From Brevibacillus fortis (GTDB lineage: Bacteria > Bacillota > Bacilli > Brevibacillales > Brevibacillaceae), in the NCBI RefSeq assembly GCF_003013395.1, contig NZ_PXZM01000019.1:1-39775 (forward strand): a stretch of 39,775 nt of DNA, in the 5' to 3' direction. Of the stretch, positions 35,120 to 39,775 are shown piece after piece (position 1 is the stretch's first letter; the number at the start of each line of letters is the position of its first letter). Made by a program: the position numbers and the translations under genes. The notes under the pieces were generated by a model. It worked only from the letters and a program-made list of their open reading frames with translations. It ran no database searches and was not told where the DNA came from.

Positions 35120-37120
35120 ATGAAAAAAGTGATACAAAAAATGAGTCTCGTCGTTTTTCTTCTCTCCACGACCTTGATTTCCGCATGCACGCAGTCGCTC
35201 GGTGCTGTGGAATCCAATCAGACTGCTTCCATTGCTGCCCAAGGACCGCTGGATGCCAAAGAAATAGAAGCGTTTGCCGATCCATTGTTTGCAGATAAAA
35301 TGAAAGAATTTAATGTGACTGGTTCCAGCTTTGTTGTCGTCCGTGATGGCAAGGTCATCGTGAACAAAGGCTACGGCTTTGCTGACAAGGAAAAGAAAAC
35401 CCCTGTTGATAAAGACACGGTGTTTCAAATTGCCTCTGTATCGAAAACCTTTACCGCCTTGGCTGCCATGCAGCAAGTAGATGCCGGCAAAATTGACCTG
35501 CATGGCAATGTAGAGGAATATCTCGGTGGGCTAAAGATTCCTAATAAGACAGGAAAACCGGTCTCCATGTACGACTTGCTCACCTACTCAACTGGCTTCG
35601 AATTGCCTGACGAAACTACCTTTACCGGTCCACAATACATTGGGCAGGACATCTCTATGGATGAATTCCTTCCAAAGCACATGCCGACCGTCATCCGACC
35701 GCCTGGCGAAGCCTATACGTATGATAATACAGGATTCTTACTCGCTGGCTACGCCGTGGAAAAAGCAAGTGGAATCCCCTATGCCCAGTATATGGATGAA
35801 AAAGTGTTCAAGCCTCTCGGAATGACCTCGACCAGTGTACGCTTCAAGCCTGAGCTCATGAAGCGAATGGCTGCCCATTACGATCTGAATGGCGAGCCAC
35901 GTCCGGCAGAAGGACACGCTCCAACTGATGGTCCGCAGGGAAGCATTCTATCAACAGCAGAAGACATGGCAAAGTACATGATCATGCAGCTGCAAAACGG
36001 AAAATTTGACGGCAAGGAAATCGTCAGCGAAAAAAGCATGGACTTGATGCATTCTTTCCAGATTTTCGCAGAAAAGGACATCCCAATCACTACCGCAGGC
36101 TTTGAAAACTATTTTCCAGAGTTTGCAAATGGTCAGCACGTTGTTTTGAAGGGCGGAAACATGCCAGGCCATTCTTCCCTAATGGTATTGATTCCGGAAC
36201 AAAAAACCGGCTTTTTCATGTCCTACAACAATGACACAATGTTTAGCGCTGATATTTACAAAGAATTCATGGATCATTATTTCCCGGAAAAAGTAAAAGC
36301 AAAAGCAGATCCAGAGTCTGATTACTTGCCCTTGAGTGAAGGGGATGCGCAAAAATATTTCGGGCTGTATCAAAATACGCGTTTCTATTGGACACGCACT
36401 TCTATTACCTATGAGAATGGATCACTCGTGCTTGAGGGTGAGGCAACCGGAAAACAAAAGCTGCGTATGATTCACCCATTGCTATTTGTAGATGAGGAAG
36501 GCGAAAAAATCGCGTTCAAGAAAGACCAAAACGGTAACATCAAATACTTCTATTATACAACGGCAAAAGGCGCTAGCCTTGCTGCCGATTCACAAAAAAT
36601 GGAAATTAACAATACCTATTCAGACGTCCCTAACACCAGCAGCTATAAGACCCATATCAACAACCTCAGCGCCTTTTCCATTATGGGAGCGAAAACAGGA
36701 AGTAAATTTGATCCTACAGGGACCATGACACAAGGCGAATTTGCTGACGCCCTGATCAAAGCACAAGGCATGTACGTAATGGCCGGGAGTGAAGACGGGA
36801 TTAGACAGCAAATGGTTGCTGGCATCCCTAATTTGAACCCATCGGCACCAATCACAAGACAAGTCGCTGCTGCCATGATCCAAAATTTAAAGCAGCTTGA
36901 ACCTGTTGCAACCAGCAAAGTGACGCTGCAAGATACAGCCGATGCATGGGCAAAAGATGCGATCACTGCACTTGTTTCACAAGGCGTCGTGGATCCTGAT
37001 ACGAAGGTAAGCGCAGATGGCTCTTTCACATTCCGCTCAAAAGATTTACTGAAGCGTCAAGAAGCAAGTGCCTTGCTTGATTTAGCATTTGGTTACTATT
37101 CTCTGCCGATTAAACGATAA
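35120..37120 (+). CDS. Secreted SxxK serine hydrolase with SLH-like repeats, copy 2
   Basis: 666 residues, very similar to copy 1 across its whole length. It has the same SVSK nucleophile, YDN motif (TYDNTGFLLAGY), KGGNMPGHSS segment and C-terminal SLH-like units. Its signal peptide contains LISAC, a good lipobox, so unlike the others this copy may be a lipoprotein anchored in the membrane. The ATG at 35120 follows AAAAGGAG. A longer frame open to 35051 reads into the conserved 5' repeat and has no ribosome site, so it is rejected. A small ORF follows 74 bp downstream. Confidence 0.88.
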   Translation: MKKVIQKMSLVVFLLSTTLISACTQSLGAVESNQTASIAAQGPLDAKEIEAFADPLFADKMKEFNVTGSSFVVVRDGKVIVNKGYGFADKEKKTPVDKDTVFQIASVSKTFTALAAMQQVDAGKIDLHGNVEEYLGGLKIPNKTGKPVSMYDLLTYSTGFELPDETTFTGPQYIGQDISMDEFLPKHMPTVIRPPGEAYTYDNTGFLLAGYAVEKASGIPYAQYMDEKVFKPLGMTSTSVRFKPELMKRMAAHYDLNGEPRPAEGHAPTDGPQGSILSTAEDMAKYMIMQLQNGKFDGKEIVSEKSMDLMHSFQIFAEKDIPITTAGFENYFPEFANGQHVVLKGGNMPGHSSLMVLIPEQKTGFFMSYNNDTMFSADIYKEFMDHYFPEKVKAKADPESDYLPLSEGDAQKYFGLYQNTRFYWTRTSITYENGSLVLEGEATGKQKLRMIHPLLFVDEEGEKIAFKKDQNGNIKYFYYTTAKGASLAADSQKMEINNTYSDVPNTSSYKTHINNLSAFSIMGAKTGSKFDPTGTMTQGEFADALIKAQGMYVMAGSEDGIRQQMVAGIPNLNPSAPITRQVAAAMIQNLKQLEPVATSKVTLQDTADAWAKDAITALVSQGVVDPDTKVSADGSFTFRSKDLLKRQEASALLDLAFGYYSLPIKR

Positions 37121-37194
37121 GAATCTTTTTTCCTCTTTTTGGGATAAAGTAGGGATTGTTGTATACCCTACTCCTTTGAGGGAGGTGACTGGTC

Positions 37195-37347
37195 GTGGAA
37201 AATAGCGATAAACACAAGGGACAAGCTGAGCAAAAAGATTCAAGTGACTTGAATGAGAAGGAAATCGAGCTTCAGCATCAATATCAAATGTTCCCTACCC
37301 CGGATGAAAAACGTGCTTCAAAAGTAATTACTGAGCTGAAAGATTAA
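37195..37347 (+). CDS. Small hydrophilic protein, 50 residues
   Basis: The GTG start at 37195 is preceded by GGGAGGTG at good spacing. The product is highly charged and lacks membrane segments: it opens MENSDKHKGQAEQKDSSDLN, continues with EKEIELQHQYQMF, and ends ASKVITELKD. A rho-independent terminator follows. A decayed copy sits at 39618-39740, with the same leader GGGATAAAGTAGG, so the gene belongs to the duplicated unit. Function unknown; size and composition resemble small Bacillales proteins expressed in spores or stress, but I do not recognise it. Confidence 0.7.
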   Translation: MENSDKHKGQAEQKDSSDLNEKEIELQHQYQMFPTPDEKRASKVITELKD

Positions 37348-37367
37348 TAGCTACTCTCCCCCACTTT

Positions 37368-37397
37368 AAGGCTGTCGAGAAACTCGGCAGCCTTTTT
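37368..37397 (+). terminator. Terminator after the small ORF
   Basis: AAGGCTGTCGAG and CTCGGCAGCCTT pair around three A residues and are followed by TTTTT. Confidence 0.9.
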
Positions 37398-37407
37398 CAT
37401 TTGCTAC

Positions 37408-37564
37408 GTAATCCGCTGAGCATGCCATGAGCGCGTGCAAAAATGTCATATGACAGAAAGCAACTACCGAACATGACACGAACTTTGCGATACTGTGCTC
37501 AAGCGCTCACTCTCGGAGTCGGTGCCCCAACACGAATTAACATAAAACAAAAGGGGAATCTCAC
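37408..37564 (+). repeat. Upstream region, copy 3, of the serine hydrolase array
   Basis: Third copy of the hydrolase 5' region. It has the perfect palindrome GTCATATGAC (37445-37454), but the roughly 60-70 bp that separate it from the AACTACCG block in copies 1 and 2 are missing. The junction is at TGACAG, which occurs at both ends of the missing part in copy 2, so the loss looks like recombination between short repeats. Confidence 0.75.
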
Positions 37565-39568
37565 ATGAAAAAGGTTTTTCAAAAAATGAGTCTCACAGTT
37601 TTTCTTCTCTCCACGACCTTGATTGCCGTATGCACGCAGCCGCTCGGTGCAATGGAAATAAATCAGACTGCTTCCATCGCTGCCACCAACATAAAAGGAC
37701 CGCTGGATGCCAAAGAAGTAGAAGCGTTTGCCGATCCACTGTTTGCAGATAAAATGAAAAAATTCAATGTGAATGGTTCCAACTTTGTTGTCGTCCACGA
37801 TGGCAAGGTTATCGTGAACAAAGGATACGGCTTCGCTGACAAGGAAAAGAAAATTCCTGTTGATAAAGACACGGTGTTCCAAATTGGCTCTGTAACGAAA
37901 ACCTTTACCGCCATGGCCGTCTTGCAGCAAGTCGATGAGGGCAAAATAGACCTGCATCATAATGTAGAGGAATATCTCGGTGGGCTAAAAATTCCTAATA
38001 AGACAGGAAAACCGCTCACCATGTACGACATGCTTACCTACTCAAGCGGCTTCGATATGCCTGACATCACTACCTTTCTCGGTCCACAATACATCGAGCA
38101 GGACATGTCTATGGATGAATTCGTTTCAAAGAATAATATGCCGACCGTCATCCGACCACCTGGCGAAGTCTATACGTATGATAATACTGGATTCTTACTC
38201 GCTGGCTACGCCGTGGAAAAAGCAAGTGGAATCCCCTTTGACGAATATATGGATGAAAAAGTGTTCAAGCCTCTCGGAATGTCCTCGAGTAGCGTACGCT
38301 TGAAGCCTGCGCTCTTGAAGAGAATGGCTGCCCATTACCGACCTAATGGCGAGCCACATCCGGCAGAAGGATTCATTCCAACTGGTGCTCCGCAGGGAAG
38401 CATTCTATCAACGGGAGAAGACATGGCCAATTACTTGATCATGCAGCTGCAAAACGGAAAATTTGATGGCAAGGAAATCGTCAGCCAGAAAAGCATTGAC
38501 TTGATGCATTCTTACCAGATTTTCGCGGAAAAGGACATGCCGGTCACGACAGTAGGCTTTGAAAACCTTTATAGAGAGCTGGCAAATGGTCAGCACGTTG
38601 TTTTCAAGGGTGGAAACATACCTGGCCATGCTTCCATGATCGTATTGATCCCTGAACAAAAAACCGCCTTTTATATGTCCTACAACAATGATTCGGACAT
38701 GAGAGCCGATATTTTCAAAGAATTCATGGATCATTATTTCCCGGAAAAAGAAAAAGCAGAGCCTGCTTACTTGCCCTTGAGCGAAAAGGATGCACAAAAA
38801 TATATCGGGCTGTACCAAAATACACGTGGCTATTGGGGCCGCACTTCTATTGCCTACGAGAATGGCTCACTCATGCTGGAAGATGCTACAAGTGGAAAAC
38901 AAAAGCTACGCATGATTCATCCACTGCTGTTTGTAGATGATGAAGGCAATAAAATCGCGTTCAAGGAAGAGAAAAACGGTAACATCAAATACTTTTATTA
39001 TGCAACGCCAAATAACGTCACACATGCCGTTGCCCACTCACAAAAAATGGATAGGAAAGAGACTTACTCAGACGTTTCTAACACCAGTAGCTATAAGACC
39101 TATATCAACAATCTCAGCGCTCTTTCCATTATGGGGGCAAAAACAGGAAGTCAATTTGATCCTACAGGGACCATGACACAAGGCGAATTTATTGACGCCC
39201 TGATCAAAGCACATGGCTGGTACGGATTTCCCGGGGATGAAGCCCTCAATAGACAGCAATTGGCCGCGCGCGTCCCTGATTTGAACCCTTCGGCACCTAT
39301 CACAAGACAAGCCGCTGCTGTCATGATCCAAACTTTGAAGCAGCTTGAACCGGAGGCAACCAACAAAGTGAAGCTGCAAGACACAGCCGATGCATGGGCA
39401 ACAGATGCGATCACTACTCTTGCTTCACAAGGCATCGTCGATCCGGATACGAAAGTAAGCGCAGATGGCTCTTTCACATTCCGCGCAAAAGATTTGCTGA
39501 AGCGTCAAGAAGCAAGTGCCTTGCTTGATTTAGCGTTCGGTTACTATTCTTTGCCGATTGAGCGGTAA
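37565..39568 (+). CDS. Secreted SxxK serine hydrolase with SLH-like repeats, copy 3
   Basis: 667 residues, the third and most diverged copy. The nucleophile motif is GSVTKTFTAM (S-V-T-K), the second is TYDNTGFLLAGY, and the third-motif region reads KGGNIPGHASM. C-terminal SLH-like units are retained (YSDVSNTSSYKTYINNLSAL; LQDTADAWATDAITTLASQG). Changes such as MDEFVSKNNMPTV (an inserted residue) and an altered stretch around 545-560 distinguish it. The ATG follows AAAAGGGGAA. The signal peptide region reads LIAVCTQPLGAME, a weak lipobox. A degraded small ORF follows it. Confidence 0.87.
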   Translation: MKKVFQKMSLTVFLLSTTLIAVCTQPLGAMEINQTASIAATNIKGPLDAKEVEAFADPLFADKMKKFNVNGSNFVVVHDGKVIVNKGYGFADKEKKIPVDKDTVFQIGSVTKTFTAMAVLQQVDEGKIDLHHNVEEYLGGLKIPNKTGKPLTMYDMLTYSSGFDMPDITTFLGPQYIEQDMSMDEFVSKNNMPTVIRPPGEVYTYDNTGFLLAGYAVEKASGIPFDEYMDEKVFKPLGMSSSSVRLKPALLKRMAAHYRPNGEPHPAEGFIPTGAPQGSILSTGEDMANYLIMQLQNGKFDGKEIVSQKSIDLMHSYQIFAEKDMPVTTVGFENLYRELANGQHVVFKGGNIPGHASMIVLIPEQKTAFYMSYNNDSDMRADIFKEFMDHYFPEKEKAEPAYLPLSEKDAQKYIGLYQNTRGYWGRTSIAYENGSLMLEDATSGKQKLRMIHPLLFVDDEGNKIAFKEEKNGNIKYFYYATPNNVTHAVAHSQKMDRKETYSDVSNTSSYKTYINNLSALSIMGAKTGSQFDPTGTMTQGEFIDALIKAHGWYGFPGDEALNRQQLAARVPDLNPSAPITRQAAAVMIQTLKQLEPEATNKVKLQDTADAWATDAITTLASQGIVDPDTKVSADGSFTFRAKDLLKRQEASALLDLAFGYYSLPIER

Positions 39569-39617
39569 GCTTTTGGGATAAAGTAGGTAACTTCTCCCTT
39601 GAAGGAAGTGACTATTC

Positions 39618-39740
39618 GTGAAAAATAGCGATAAACACAAGGGACAAGCGGAGCATAAAGAGTCAAATGAATGGGATTGAGAAGGAAACGAGCTTTAGCA
39701 TGAATATCAAATGTTAGTGATTACCGAGTTGAAAGATTAA
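39618..39740 (+). pseudogene. Decayed copy of the 50-residue small gene
   Basis: It starts with GTG behind GAAGGAAGTG and matches the gene at 37195 for the first 14 or so codons (KNSDKHKGQAEHKES). It then hits a TGA at 39678-39680. The nucleotide match resumes afterwards (AAACGAGCTTTAGCATGAAT, then ATCAAATGTT) and ends GTTGAAAGATTAATAGCT like the intact copy, but about 30 bases in the middle are missing. This is a relic of the same duplicated unit. Confidence 0.75.
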
Positions 39741-39775
39741 TAGCTGCGAAGAAAAGGAGTCTGTAAAATATTCTG

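Noticed and set aside
39741..39775. Possible start of another gene at the right edge (AAAAGGAG near 39753)
   Set aside because: A ribosome-site-like AAAAGGAG is visible, but no start codon at proper spacing can be confirmed before the window ends.

Overview
The window looks like chromosomal DNA of a low-to-mid GC Gram-positive endospore former of the Paenibacillaceae, most likely Brevibacillus. Supporting signs are strong AGGAGG-type ribosome binding sites, GTG and TTG starts, a tRNA-Trp T-box before trpS, a preQ1-I riboswitch, Pho-box-like repeats, several S-layer-homology (SLH) exoproteins, a secreted M4 protease and many intrinsic terminators. No rRNA, tRNA, intact insertion sequence or CRISPR array was seen. 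The genus is inferred from content, not from a search.

Layout. 1-2.9 kb (minus strand): the 5' end of a secreted thermolysin-like protease, a regulator with a degenerate GGDEF-like domain and a winged helix, and a TetR regulator with tandem palindromic operators followed by a frameshifted small membrane gene. 2.9-4.5 kb (plus): trpS behind a complete T-box leader, with a 166-bp inverted-repeat element between the leader terminator and the trpS ribosome binding site. 4.5-10.1 kb (minus): a 1830-residue exported nuclease or phosphodiesterase preceded by four Pho-box-like repeats. 10.2-11.0 kb: a queuosine-precursor transporter under a preQ1-I riboswitch. 11.0-15.5 kb (minus): a TetR-controlled group holding an acetolactate-synthase-like enzyme, an alpha/beta hydrolase and two duplicated DUF1348 proteins. 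Two promoters here share one architecture with the putative operator inside the spacer. 15.6-24 kb is ordinary core and accessory content: a secreted protein behind an ECF-like promoter, a VOC protein, an NCS2 permease divergent from a LysR regulator, a BCCT transporter, a small membrane protein, DUF523, coaA and Dps.

24.1-27.3 kb is an AT-richer islet bounded by two similar hairpins. It carries an AbiEii-like nucleotidyltransferase paired with an uncharacterised two-lobed protein, an orphan ORF, a DIP1984-like coiled-coil protein and an Imm3-like protein. 27.3-30.0 kb is an RCC1/SLH exoprotein gene broken by a frameshift at a G tract. 30.2-32.6 kb encodes a membrane sensor-domain protein and a single-polypeptide fusion of a DesK/LiaS-type kinase to a NarL-type response regulator. 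Divergent from it, 32.7-39.7 kb holds three tandem copies of a unit made of a duplicated 5' region, a secreted SxxK serine hydrolase with SLH-like repeats and, in copies 2 and 3, a small hydrophilic ORF that has decayed in copy 3.

The points most worth following are the nucleotidyltransferase/two-lobed-protein pair, the fused kinase-regulator beside the triplicated hydrolase cluster with shared GTCATATGAC palindromes, the Pho-box-controlled giant nuclease, and the twin operator-in-spacer promoters.
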